Source: an uncultured Parabacteroides sp.
GTDB taxonomy: Bacteria; Bacteroidota; Bacteroidia; Bacteroidales; Tannerellaceae
Reading direction: 5' to 3'
NCBI GenBank assembly: GCA_910577325.1
Contig: CAJTMR010000006.1
Coordinates: forward strand, 1-64,000
DNA length: 64,000 nucleotides
In this document: in pieces, positions 33,876 through 42,931 of the stretch
How positions within the stretch are numbered: position 1 is the stretch's first letter
Layout of the letters: each line of letters opens with the position of its first letter
Notes under the pieces: model-generated
What the model saw: only the letters and a program-made list of their open reading frames with translations
Database searches by the model: none
What the model was told of the DNA's origin: nothing
Made by a program: the position numbers and the translations under genes

Positions 33876-34589
33876 TCAGCGCAATATTAATGTATCTTCC
33901 TCTATCGAAAGTTCAGGAACCTTATCCGTAATGTTCAAAGTCAGGCAATAGGGAACGGCATCTTCGAGACGGTTCGCTTTCAGACGTCGCAGATGCTCCG
34001 TCGTGTCCAAATAAGCAAGAAGATCCTCCTTGTTGCTCGTCCACATATCACGGGCAATCACGGCAGCATCGCTGCCTGTTTCATACAGGCCTTTATTCAG
34101 CAACACATCCGTCAACGCTCCCCCAAAAAGCGTATCTTCTATATTCACCTTGTCCTGCCAACCGGAACAGAGCACAATCACATCCCGCTTATGGCGGACA
34201 CAGTAATCGGCCACCGCTTGCAGATTTATGAAAGCCCCCATTATCACTCGAAAAGCAGATCTGGCGATCGTGATCGCACGTGTTCCGTTGGTCGTAGTGA
34301 AGACAATATCTTTTCCAGAAACCTTTTCCGGCGTATAATCGAAAGGAGAATTTCCGAAATCGGCAAACTCACATCGCTTCACATTCCGTTCCGCTCCGAC
34401 CAGCCAGCCCTTTTCCTTATACGCTTCGGCCTCCTCGATGGCAGCGACCGGGCGGATGCTGTGAATCCCATTATTAAAGGCGGCAACCATCGTAGTTGTT
34501 GCACGAAATACATCCACAACCACTACGATAGCTTCCGGATTATGGTAGGCCGAATATAACGCTGGCGAAAAACAAACATCTATTTTCAT
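33876..34589 (-). CDS. comB: ComB-like 2-phosphosulfolactate phosphatase
   Basis: The protein has 237 residues when started at MKIDVCFSPALYS; the open frame runs 21 codons further upstream into the previous gene. VVVVDVFRATTTMVAAFNNG, FTTTNGTRAI and LCSGWQDKVNIEDTLFGGAL are ComB motifs. ComB removes phosphate from 2-phosphosulfolactate, a step of coenzyme M synthesis in methanogens, but bacterial members must have another role. The gene sits ten bases after the NagB-like/PIG-L fusion and seven before the oxidoreductase, so an amino-sugar or phosphosugar link is possible but inferred. Confidence 0.85.
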   Translation of the reverse strand: MKIDVCFSPALYSAYHNPEAIVVVVDVFRATTTMVAAFNNGIHSIRPVAAIEEAEAYKEKGWLVGAERNVKRCEFADFGNSPFDYTPEKVSGKDIVFTTTNGTRAITIARSAFRVIMGAFINLQAVADYCVRHKRDVIVLCSGWQDKVNIEDTLFGGALTDVLLNKGLYETGSDAAVIARDMWTSNKEDLLAYLDTTEHLRRLKANRLEDAVPYCLTLNITDKVPELSIEEDTLILR

Positions 34590-34599
34590 CTCGATTGAT

Positions 34600-36585
34600 T
34601 TACCGAACCGGGACATATTGCACGAATGCTTCCATCGCTTCATAAGAGGCAAGGCCTAACTGGTGATACAGTTCGGCAGTAGCACGGTTACGGTCTTCGG
34701 CACGCTGCCAGAACAAACGTTCGTCGTCGCCGAGGAACGGTGCGCTTTCGGCCTGAGACTGGTGTTTCAAGATGGCATTTCTCTTATGTCGCAATTCTTC
34801 GGGAGAGATAGGAACGGCCATTTCCACATGGTCCATTTCCCATTCGGCCCAAGCTCCGCGGTACATCCAGATGCGGCAGTTCTTCAGCCATTCTTCCTCT
34901 TTCAGTTCGTCGATAGCCGCCAGAACGGCATTCAGACATACACGGTGAGTTCCGTGCGGGTCAGCAAGATCGCCGGCAACAAACATCTCATCGGGTTTCA
35001 CATCCGTCAACAACTTCTTCACGATGGCAATATCCGCTTCGCCCAAGTCGTTCTTCTTTACCAAGCCTGTTTCGTAGAAAGGCAAGTCGAGGAAGTGGAT
35101 ATGATCGTCATTCCTGATCCCGCTGTAGCGTGCACCTGCACGGGCTTCTTCCCGACGGATTGTACCTTTCATAAAGAGGACATCACGTTTCTCTGCTTCA
35201 CCTTCCACCTTTTCATAACGGAGGAAATGAATGATTTCTTCAGCTTTCTTCTTAACCGTTTCGTCTTTTGTGTACCTATCACAAACGTCGCGCAAATATT
35301 CACAGTAACGGATTACTTCCTCATCCCCTACGGCTATATTGCCGGAAGTTTCGTAAGCGACATGCACATCGTGATGTTGTTCACATAAACGGTGGAATGT
35401 ACCCCCCATCGAAATCACATCGTCATCAGGGTGCGGGCTGAAGATAATCACCTTTTTCGGATACGGGGTTGCGCGTTCGGGGCGGTTGGAATCATCCGCA
35501 TTCGGCTTGCCGCCCGGCCATCCGGTAATCGTGTGTTGTATATCGTTGAATACCTTGATATTCACATTATAGGCTGAACCGTACAGGGCAAGCAGTTCAC
35601 CCAGACCGTTTTCGCTATAATCCTTGTTCGTAAGTTTCAAGATTGGTTTGCCCGTCAATTGACATAGCCAAACGATTGCACGACGGATCAGTTTATTATC
35701 CCACTCGCAATTGGTGACCAACCAAGGGTGGCTGATACGTGTCAAATCGTATGCGGCAGACAAATCGACTACGACTTTCGCATTCGTATGGTTTTGCAAG
35801 TAAGAAGACGGAACGGCATCGCTAACTTTGCCTTCCACTGTCTTGGAGACGATCTTCGCTTTGTCTTCCCCCCACGCCATCAGGATCACATTACGCGCCT
35901 TCATCATGGTGGCGATACCCATCGTGATCACTCCTGCGGGAACATTATCCAGTGACGGGAATGTACGCGATGCCTCTTTGCGGGCTGTCCCTTCCAACAA
36001 AACCAAACGGGTACGAGAACTCAAAGCCGCACCTATGCCGTTGAACATGATGTTGCTCGCCTGTCCCACACCTAACAGGATATAATCCAAACCGCCTGCT
36101 TTCCGGATGTTTTCTTCATACATCCGGCAGAAATCGATGATGCCATCTTTCGACATACAACCGTCAGGAGCATAAATATTCTCAGAAGCAATGTCGATAT
36201 GGTCCAGCAGAGCCTCTTTCAACTGTGCTACATTACCAGCGGAAGGAGATACTAACGGAAAAAATTCATATTCCACAAAAATGACCACATTGCGGAAACT
36301 CAATTGTTCTTCCTTGTGCATACGGATCAATTCCTTATATACACTCAACGGAGAACGGCCTCCCGGAACAGCGATCACAAAATTCTCACCGATTTCCTGT
36401 TTCTTGCGAATCTGAGCCGCTATCTCCTTGGCGATAGCAAACGACCCTTCATCAGCCGATTCGTATATAGTTGTCGGAATCTTTTCCAAACGAGTTAAAA
36501 CTGAATGCTCAAAAGCATTTTCCGGACGGTAATACCTCTGTGGTATGCGCGTCAAGGTAATCTGCGAACTAAGGTCTGTCTTCAT
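34600..36585 (-). CDS. NagB-like/PIG-L deacetylase fusion protein
   Basis: The protein has 661 residues and is usually annotated as glucosamine-6-phosphate deaminase in Bacteroidetes. The N-terminal domain (about 30-300) resembles NagB. The catalytic motifs look lost: IFVEYEFFPL stands where NagB has F-N-M-D-E-Y, and GVGQASNIMFNGIG where NagB has G-x-G-x-D-G-H-I-A-F-N. The C-terminal PIG-L/LmbE domain (about 378-660) keeps its zinc motif SPHPDDDVISMGG near 384 and DPHGTHRV near 540. Deacetylase activity is therefore more likely than deaminase activity. It heads an operon with comB and the oxidoreductase. A -7 box (TATATTTG, minus strand) is at 36623-36630. Confidence 0.88.
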   Translation of the reverse strand: MKTDLSSQITLTRIPQRYYRPENAFEHSVLTRLEKIPTTIYESADEGSFAIAKEIAAQIRKKQEIGENFVIAVPGGRSPLSVYKELIRMHKEEQLSFRNVVIFVEYEFFPLVSPSAGNVAQLKEALLDHIDIASENIYAPDGCMSKDGIIDFCRMYEENIRKAGGLDYILLGVGQASNIMFNGIGAALSSRTRLVLLEGTARKEASRTFPSLDNVPAGVITMGIATMMKARNVILMAWGEDKAKIVSKTVEGKVSDAVPSSYLQNHTNAKVVVDLSAAYDLTRISHPWLVTNCEWDNKLIRRAIVWLCQLTGKPILKLTNKDYSENGLGELLALYGSAYNVNIKVFNDIQHTITGWPGGKPNADDSNRPERATPYPKKVIIFSPHPDDDVISMGGTFHRLCEQHHDVHVAYETSGNIAVGDEEVIRYCEYLRDVCDRYTKDETVKKKAEEIIHFLRYEKVEGEAEKRDVLFMKGTIRREEARAGARYSGIRNDDHIHFLDLPFYETGLVKKNDLGEADIAIVKKLLTDVKPDEMFVAGDLADPHGTHRVCLNAVLAAIDELKEEEWLKNCRIWMYRGAWAEWEMDHVEMAVPISPEELRHKRNAILKHQSQAESAPFLGDDERLFWQRAEDRNRATAELYHQLGLASYEAMEAFVQYVPVR

Positions 36586-36622
36586 GTTTACTTCTTTTAA
36601 TATATTATCATGACTTGATTCA

Positions 36623-36630
36623 CAAATATA
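36623..36630 (-). promoter_or_regulatory. Putative -7 box for the NagB-like/PIG-L operon
   Basis: TATATTTG on the minus strand fits TAnnTTTG, 37 bases before the ATG. Confidence 0.5.
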
Positions 36631-36725
36631 ACAATTAATAAACGATTTCAGCTTTACAGACCATTAAAAAAATCAATCCATTCATAGGAAATATTGATAA
36701 TACAAATTTCGGCGATGAGAAACAT

Positions 36726-36783
36726 AAATGAAGAAGGTCTGTCACTTTTCTCTTGAAAGAAAAGTGACAGACCTTCTTCATTT
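36726..36783. terminator. Long perfect hairpin after the nagA pair
   Basis: A 26-base uninterrupted stem (arms 36726-36751 and 36758-36783; core GGTCTGTCACTTTTCT) has a six-base loop. It lies 17 bases after the stop of the nearer NagA paralogue and upstream of the NagB-like/PIG-L promoter. It is unusually long and perfect for a terminator. Confidence 0.8.
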
Positions 36784-36799
36784 AACAATTCAAATATTA

Positions 36800-37960
36800 C
36801 TAAAACAACGTATTGGCATCCGAGACCAAATTCCCCATCGACCATACGGCACGGACAGACAAGTTGCGGTCCATGATAATGATATCGGCATCTTTTCCGC
36901 GCTGCAACGTACCTGTCCGGTCTGATACTCCCATCAGGCGTGCCGGAGTTTCGGAAGCCATGCGAACGGCATCGGCCAACGGAATATTGGCTTTCTGAAC
37001 CATCGTACGGACCAGTACGTCCATCGTGGCGATACTTCCGGCAAGCGAAGAATGGTCGGCCAACTTGCAAACACCATCTTCAATAATAATACGCGAACCT
37101 TCGGCCGGTTTTACATCGCTCGCGGCGTATGACAGCGCATCGGTTACCAAACACGTACGCTCCACCCCTTTCAGCTTATATACCAAACGAAGGATCGTAG
37201 CGGGCAAATGCTTACCGTCGGCAATCACTTCCACCGTCATATCATCCATCAGGAAAACACTTTCCACCGTTCCTTCGTATTTGTATTCACGACGCTTATG
37301 GAAACCGGGCATTGCATTGTAAAATTGGGCAGCATGGGTAAACCCTGCCGCAAAAGCCGCTTTGATATCCTCAAATTCAGCTTCCGTATGTGTAATGGCA
37401 GCCAGAATCCCTTTCGACCGGAGATGACGGGCAAAGTCATGCGCACCCGGCAATTCGGGGCTGGCATCCCAACGCTTGATGCAATTTGTACTTTCCAAGA
37501 TAGAAACATATTCATCCTTATCCGGATTTTTCACTTCATAAAGGCTACCGGCCATCTTGGCATTCAGGTACGGTCCCTCCACATGAAGACCCAATACGAG
37601 ACCCTTCTTTTCTGCCATCAGTTTCTCACAGATGGAGACAGCTTTGCAGATCGAGTCCTTGGAAGACGATGACAAAGTAGGAAAAAGAGTTGTCGCGCCA
37701 TGTTTCGTATGGGCGGCAATCGCACTCCGGAAAGCCTCTTCCGTACACTCCTTGAAATCATGGCCACCACCACCGTGCACATTCATGGCCACGAAACCAG
37801 GAATAATATACATACCCTTAGCATCGACCACCTTGGCTCCTATGACAGCCAGATCGCTGTTTGTTACTTCCAAAATCTTCCCGTCGCTAATCAATACAGA
37901 ACCATCCTTCAACCATCCCTGCGGAGTGAGAATCTGGCCGTTTATTATTTGTGTCAGCAT
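36800..37960 (-). CDS. NagA-like deacetylase paralogue with altered metal ligands
   Basis: The protein has 386 residues, an amidohydrolase-fold relative of N-acetylglucosamine-6-phosphate deacetylase. It is a clear tandem duplicate of the gene just upstream: both begin MLTQIING and share most motifs. LHVEGPYLN keeps the metal Glu, ITHTEAE the first metal His, IADGKHLP and VTDAL the substrate His and catalytic Asp. However, the second metal His is Gln (THAAQFYNAM instead of ATHFYNAM) and the HxH pair reads NVH (FVAMNVHGGGG). Activity may be reduced, changed or lost. It lies 61 bases after its partner and ends before a strong hairpin. Confidence 0.88.
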   Translation of the reverse strand: MLTQIINGQILTPQGWLKDGSVLISDGKILEVTNSDLAVIGAKVVDAKGMYIIPGFVAMNVHGGGGHDFKECTEEAFRSAIAAHTKHGATTLFPTLSSSSKDSICKAVSICEKLMAEKKGLVLGLHVEGPYLNAKMAGSLYEVKNPDKDEYVSILESTNCIKRWDASPELPGAHDFARHLRSKGILAAITHTEAEFEDIKAAFAAGFTHAAQFYNAMPGFHKRREYKYEGTVESVFLMDDMTVEVIADGKHLPATILRLVYKLKGVERTCLVTDALSYAASDVKPAEGSRIIIEDGVCKLADHSSLAGSIATMDVLVRTMVQKANIPLADAVRMASETPARLMGVSDRTGTLQRGKDADIIIMDRNLSVRAVWSMGNLVSDANTLF

Positions 37961-38021
37961 GTTATTCTTTGAATTATGAATTATAATTTATGATTTATGC
38001 GTCGATGAAAAATCATAAATA

Positions 38022-39188
38022 TCAAAACAACTTATTCGTTCCTTCCACCAATTTGCCCATCGCCCAGACAGCACGGACATTCAAGTCCTTATCCAAGATC
38101 TGGATATCCGCATCTTTACCTCGCTGCAAAGAACCTTTACGGTCATAAACCCCCATGATGCGCGCCGGAGTTTCGGAAACCATGCGAACGGCATCTTCCA
38201 ACGGAATTTCGGCTTTCTGCACCATCGTACGGATCAGACGGTCCATAGTCGCGACGCTGCCGGCAAGAGCAGAACGGTCGGCCAACTTGCAAACACCGTC
38301 TTCGATAATCACACGCGGGTCGAACGCCGTCTGGCTGTCACTTGCGGCACAGGCCAGCGCATCGGTGATCAAACAAGTACGTTCCACCCCTTTGATCTTA
38401 TAAACCAGACGGAGGATCGTCGGAGGCACATGGATGCCGTCAGCAACCACCTCGACTGTCATATCGTCAATCAGATAGATACTTTCGACCGTACCTTCAT
38501 ATTTATATTCACGACGTTTGTGGAAACCGGGCATTGCATTATAAAAGTGCGTGGCATGTGTATATCCGGCTTCGTAGGCAGTCTGAATATCTTCGTATTC
38601 GGCTTGCGTATGGCCGACTGATGCCAATACGCCTTTCGACGTGATGTATTTACCGAACTGCATAGCACCCGGCAATTCAGGAGCGGCATCCCAACGTTTG
38701 ATGCAATGTGTTTCTTCCAACAAAGGAATGTATTCTTCCGGATCGGGATTTTTAATATTTTCAGGCAACTGCCCACCGGCCATCTTCATATTGAAATAAT
38801 GCCCTTCCAAGTGAAGCCCTAAGACTGGACTGTCTTTTTCCGCCATCAACTTTTCAGTTGTTGCAGCCGCTTCACGGATCATCGGGATGGTCGAAGAAGA
38901 CAATGTAGGGAAAATACTGGTCGTACCATGCTGCATGTGAGCGGCTACCGCTACCCGAAATGCTTCTTCGGAACCTTCCATAAAGTCACGGCCTCCACCG
39001 CCGTGAACATGGATTTCTACTCCGCCCGGCACGATATACATGCCTTTTGCGTCTATCAAAGTGGCTCCTACCACTGCCAGATCACAGTTAGTCACTTCCA
39101 GGATCTTGTTATCGCTTATCAGAACAGAACCGTCTTTCAACCAGCCCTGTGGGGTAAGGATCTTGCCATTTATAATCTGAGTTAACAT
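38022..39188 (-). CDS. nagA: N-acetylglucosamine-6-phosphate deacetylase NagA
   Basis: NagA removes acetate from GlcNAc-6-P before deamination to fructose-6-P. It has 388 residues. The metal and catalytic residues are all present: EIHVHGGGG (HxH), LHLEGHYFN (Glu), VGHTQAE (His), ATHFYNAMPGFHKRREY (His), VADGIHVPP (His) and ITDALACAAS (Asp). The product is cytoplasmic. It is the upstream and better-conserved member of a tandem pair. TACCTTTG on the minus strand at 39230-39237 is a good -7 box. Confidence 0.93.
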   Translation of the reverse strand: MLTQIINGKILTPQGWLKDGSVLISDNKILEVTNCDLAVVGATLIDAKGMYIVPGGVEIHVHGGGGRDFMEGSEEAFRVAVAAHMQHGTTSIFPTLSSSTIPMIREAAATTEKLMAEKDSPVLGLHLEGHYFNMKMAGGQLPENIKNPDPEEYIPLLEETHCIKRWDAAPELPGAMQFGKYITSKGVLASVGHTQAEYEDIQTAYEAGYTHATHFYNAMPGFHKRREYKYEGTVESIYLIDDMTVEVVADGIHVPPTILRLVYKIKGVERTCLITDALACAASDSQTAFDPRVIIEDGVCKLADRSALAGSVATMDRLIRTMVQKAEIPLEDAVRMVSETPARIMGVYDRKGSLQRGKDADIQILDKDLNVRAVWAMGKLVEGTNKLF

Positions 39189-39229
39189 AGCGCAAGAATT
39201 AAGTTTGTGTTTTTTTAGTTTTAAGTAGA

Positions 39230-39237
39230 CAAAGGTA
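39230..39237 (-). promoter_or_regulatory. Putative -7 box for the nagA pair
   Basis: TACCTTTG on the minus strand matches TAnnTTTG exactly, 41 bases before the NagA start. Confidence 0.55.
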
Positions 39238-39451
39238 GGAAGAAATTCTAAAAAGGGTTAAAGTCCAAGCGTTAATATTTATTTTTTCAAGTTCTCGATC
39301 TTCATACGAAGTTTTCGTCAAATCCTCCATCTCCCAATAGCACCCTGCCGGGCAACAAATGCAATTCCTGTTTTTCCTTCGAATTGCCGGTGACAGAGGA
39401 GGAGTACTATAATGACAGAGAAAACGGGCATGTATCACTAATAACCGACTG

Positions 39452-41398
39452 CTAACTATTGGCCGTATTCAGTTCTTCCAGTTCGAGAGTCTGTTCCGTC
39501 CAAAGATCCATCGTATCGGAGAGTTTCTTCTTCAATTCGGAATATTCGGTGTATAAAGAAACATCCGCCGCCCCTTCGGGAGTGGCCAGTTTGATTTCGA
39601 TGGCGGCAATGGAATTTTCGAGTTCCGTTATTTTCTTTTCAGATTCAGCTATCGCTTTTTCAACTTTCTTGATCACCTTGTTCTGTTCCTTGCGGGCTTC
39701 ATAAGAAAGCTTGTTCCGGGTCGGTTCCGCAGCGGTTCCTTCCACAGAGACGGTCGTTTGGACAGAACGTTCCAATTCGCGCAGGTTGTCCATCTTCTTA
39801 TGTTCCAAGAAATCATAAATACCTCCCAAATGCTCGATCACCCGTTTGTTTCCGAATTCATAGACTTTATCCACCAGTCCATCCAAAAACTCACGGTCAT
39901 GCGAAACGACGATCACCGTCCCGTCGAACTCTTTCAAAGCATCTTTCAGCACATCCTTCGAACGCATATCCAAATGGTTGGTAGGCTCGTCAAGAATTAA
40001 CAAGTTCACCGGTTCCAACAACAGACGGATCATAGCCAAACGCGTCTTTTCCCCACCGGACAACACCTTCACTTTCTTATCCGAAGCTTCCCCCCCGAAC
40101 ATAAAAGCTCCCAGTATATCCCGTATCTTCAGTCGGATATCTCCCTGCGCAACATAATCGACCGTATCAAAAACGGTCATATTTTCATCCAACAACTGTG
40201 CCTGGTTCTGCGCAAAATAACCGATCTTCACATTATGTCCCAACTGAAGCTTTCCGGTAAAGTCGGTAATCTCTCCCATTATACATTTAACCAATGTGGA
40301 TTTCCCCTCACCATTCTTTCCGACAAAAGCGACTTTATCTCCGCGATTGATGGTAAAAGTGGCATGTTCGAAAATCAGATGGTCGCCATAACGTTTCGCC
40401 ACCTCTTCCACAATCACCGGGTAGGAACCGGAACGGGGAGCCGGAGGGAACTTTAGGTTCAACATAGCCGTATCGACTTCGTCCACTTCGATGCGTTCTA
40501 CTTTTTCCAATTGCTTGATACGGGATTGCACCTGCACAGACTTGGTTGCCTTATAACGGAAACGCTCGATGAAAGCCTCCGTATCGGCCAATTTCTTCTG
40601 TTGGTTTTCAAAAGCACGAAGCTGTTGTTCACGGCGTTCCTTACGCAATTCCACATATTCGGAATATTTTACTTTATAATCATAAATATTCCCAAGTTCT
40701 ATCTCAATCGTGCGGGAAGTCGTATTATCGATAAACGCCCGGTCATGCGAGACCAGGATTACCGCATTGGCCCGCGTCGCGATGAAGTTTTCAAGCCATT
40801 GGATGGACTCGATGTCCAAATGGTTGGTAGGCTCGTCCAGCAAGAGGACATCCGGTTTGCGAAGGAGGAGTTTGGCCAATTCGATACGCATTCGCCATCC
40901 CCCGCTGAATTCGGAGGTCGGCCGGTCAAAATCCTCTCGGCCAAATCCCAGGCCGATCAACGTCCGTTCCAACTCGGCATGATAGTTGTTCCCGCCCATC
41001 ATCTGAAAATGTTCCGTCAGATTTGTGACACGGTCAATGAGATTCTGATACGATTCCGTTTCATAATCAGTCCGCTCGGCCAGTAGCAGATTCAGCCGTT
41101 CTATCTCTTTTTCCATCTCATGGATATGTTCAAAGGCATGTTCCGCCTCTTCACGTACAGTCTGTATATCCGCCAGTTTCATCTGCTGTGGAAGATGGCC
41201 GATCGTCGTCTCCTTCGGAACACTGACCGTCCCGGACGTAGGCGACTGCAATCCGGCAAATATTTTCAACATCGTTGATTTTCCCGCACCGTTCTTTCCC
41301 ACCAATGCGATACGGTCCTTCTTATTTACCACAAACGATACATTATCAAAAAGCGTAAAACCGCCAAACTCGACTGTTAGTCCTTCAACAGAAATCAT
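39452..41398 (-). CDS. ABC-F family ATPase
   Basis: The protein has 648 residues with two complete ATP-binding domains and no membrane segments. Domain 1 has LVGKNGAGKSTMLKI near 33-47, EFSGGWRMRIELAKLLL and LLLDEPTNHLD. A long charged linker follows (ELRKERREQQLRAFENQQKK). Domain 2 has FVGKNGEGKSTLVKC, VLSGGEKTRLAMIRLLL and LILDEPTNHLD. A C-terminal coiled coil (about 565-645) is typical of the Uup/YheS branches. ABC-F proteins act on the ribosome. TACCTTTG on the minus strand at 41420-41427 is a likely -7 box. Confidence 0.93.
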   Translation of the reverse strand: MISVEGLTVEFGGFTLFDNVSFVVNKKDRIALVGKNGAGKSTMLKIFAGLQSPTSGTVSVPKETTIGHLPQQMKLADIQTVREEAEHAFEHIHEMEKEIERLNLLLAERTDYETESYQNLIDRVTNLTEHFQMMGGNNYHAELERTLIGLGFGREDFDRPTSEFSGGWRMRIELAKLLLRKPDVLLLDEPTNHLDIESIQWLENFIATRANAVILVSHDRAFIDNTTSRTIEIELGNIYDYKVKYSEYVELRKERREQQLRAFENQQKKLADTEAFIERFRYKATKSVQVQSRIKQLEKVERIEVDEVDTAMLNLKFPPAPRSGSYPVIVEEVAKRYGDHLIFEHATFTINRGDKVAFVGKNGEGKSTLVKCIMGEITDFTGKLQLGHNVKIGYFAQNQAQLLDENMTVFDTVDYVAQGDIRLKIRDILGAFMFGGEASDKKVKVLSGGEKTRLAMIRLLLEPVNLLILDEPTNHLDMRSKDVLKDALKEFDGTVIVVSHDREFLDGLVDKVYEFGNKRVIEHLGGIYDFLEHKKMDNLRELERSVQTTVSVEGTAAEPTRNKLSYEARKEQNKVIKKVEKAIAESEKKITELENSIAAIEIKLATPEGAADVSLYTEYSELKKKLSDTMDLWTEQTLELEELNTANS

Positions 41399-41419
41399 AT
41401 TTTCTCACTTTTACGGGCA

Positions 41420-41427
41420 CAAAGGTA
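41420..41427 (-). promoter_or_regulatory. Putative -7 box for the second ABC-F gene
   Basis: TACCTTTG on the minus strand matches TAnnTTTG exactly, 21 bases before the ATG. Confidence 0.5.
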
Positions 41428-41437
41428 TACAAAATTT

Positions 41438-42928
41438 TCATTGCATGGCAGAAGCCGGATGCCAAGCTTGGAAAACTGTATCCAAACATGCTGCTTCCCC
41501 GTATTTAGTTCTATCGATCAATTCATAAGTGTCGACCTTGATTTTTCCGCGAACGAGTTCGGGGATATTGAAAGAGAAAAGAGAACGTTCATAATAGTCC
41601 GTCTCTTTCTGAGGCAACAGGAATGGTTTTCCGGGAACGCCATTCGCATCCAGATAACAGATGTAAGGATGCGTATACAGCCCGTCGTCCCGGCGGCTGC
41701 TGAAAACGAACCACCGGCTGTTGCTGCTCCAGGAATGATAGCTTTCGACATCGTTGCTGTTCACTTGGAGAAGGGAATCCGTTCTACGCGTCAACATATC
41801 CAGCAACCGCAAATCCGCATCCTTGTGCCAAATGGAAAAGTTACCATAATCCGAAACCGTGTACATCAGGAAACGACCATCGGGCGATACGCGCGGGAAC
41901 TTCGCGCTCCGCCCCTCTTCGTTTGCATTGTAAAGCGTATCTATCTTTTGGCCGAAACTACGTTTTTCCGGATCGAAAGCTATGCTTTGCAGGTTGTAGC
42001 GGATTTCCCGGTATGACTCAGGCATCAGGCACGCCGGCGCGGAACAGAAATACAACCGCCTGCCATCCGGAGAAAATGCCGGAAAGGTTTCCATATTCTC
42101 TTCCGAAGACAAGTGGGGAGCCGTTACAACTTCGTGTTTCTCCACGTCATAGAGCACTACATCCGATCGATTGTCAAACACCTCCACCCGGTTCGCATCC
42201 GAAAGGTGGAAATCCTGTTTCGTATCGTTTGTCGAGAATGCGACATACCGGCCGGACGGATGCCAGGCGGGATAGACCAAAGGAGAAATAGTCCGTTCGG
42301 TCTTCGTATGCAGCTTCTCGATATGCCCGTCCGTCAGTATGTAGGTCCCGGCATGCAGCGCACGCTGGTGAAAAAGCATCCGGTCCGGATTCTGCATACA
42401 GAAGGAATGGCAATTCATGCAATTATTATTCGTCTGCTTATTGTCGAGAAAAGTTTCTTCCGTAAAATCTTCCAGGCAACGCTGGTAAATCCCCATCCTG
42501 TTCCACATCCGGTAGCCCGGCGCAATACGGCGATAGACCAAATAAGGATCTATTTCGTCTTTGACAACCCGAATGGAAAAAGGAGGATATCGAAACCATC
42601 CGTCATCTTTGCAGATATAGATCCCGACCGTAAGGTTTCCTCCAGCCGATGCGTCCAGCAACCGACGCCATTTCTTCTCCGGAATTTGGAAAGAACCGTT
42701 ATCCGAGTCCACGCGTATTTGCAATCCCTCGCCGGAGAAAAGGGCGATCGCTTCGCAAGGTTCTTTCAGTTTGAAGTTCAGCGGAGCGATATTGCAAGGA
42801 ATCGCGACCTCTTTATAATCAGGAAAGATTTCAATTTCTCCATCCGCTTCCTCCGCATCGGGCAACCCGTCGTTGCAAGAGAAAAAGAAAACCGTACAAA
42901 ACCACAACAGGAAAAATAAATACTTCAT
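41438..42928 (-). CDS. PD40 beta-propeller lipoprotein with a c-type heme motif
   Basis: The protein has 496 residues. A lipoprotein signal (LLWFCTVFFFSC) places it at the membrane surface. A beta-sandwich-like region (about 30-125) follows. NNNCMNCHSFC near residue 170 contains C-x2-C-H, the heme c attachment motif. The C-terminal half holds TolB-like PD40 propeller repeats (YPAWHPSGRYVAFSTND, FPAFSPDGRRLYFCSA, FPRVSPDGRFLMYTVSD, YHSWSSNSRWFVFSSRR). Function is unknown. It ends the SusC-SusD-DUF6057-PD40 cluster and starts three bases after the DUF6057 gene, implying coupling. Confidence 0.82.
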   Translation of the reverse strand: MKYLFFLLWFCTVFFFSCNDGLPDAEEADGEIEIFPDYKEVAIPCNIAPLNFKLKEPCEAIALFSGEGLQIRVDSDNGSFQIPEKKWRRLLDASAGGNLTVGIYICKDDGWFRYPPFSIRVVKDEIDPYLVYRRIAPGYRMWNRMGIYQRCLEDFTEETFLDNKQTNNNCMNCHSFCMQNPDRMLFHQRALHAGTYILTDGHIEKLHTKTERTISPLVYPAWHPSGRYVAFSTNDTKQDFHLSDANRVEVFDNRSDVVLYDVEKHEVVTAPHLSSEENMETFPAFSPDGRRLYFCSAPACLMPESYREIRYNLQSIAFDPEKRSFGQKIDTLYNANEEGRSAKFPRVSPDGRFLMYTVSDYGNFSIWHKDADLRLLDMLTRRTDSLLQVNSNDVESYHSWSSNSRWFVFSSRRDDGLYTHPYICYLDANGVPGKPFLLPQKETDYYERSLFSFNIPELVRGKIKVDTYELIDRTKYGEAACLDTVFQAWHPASAMQ

Positions 42929-42931
42929 AGA

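Noticed and set aside
39199..39438. A 79-residue minus-strand ORF before nagA
   Set aside because: No recognisable motif, and the nagA -7 box lies inside it.
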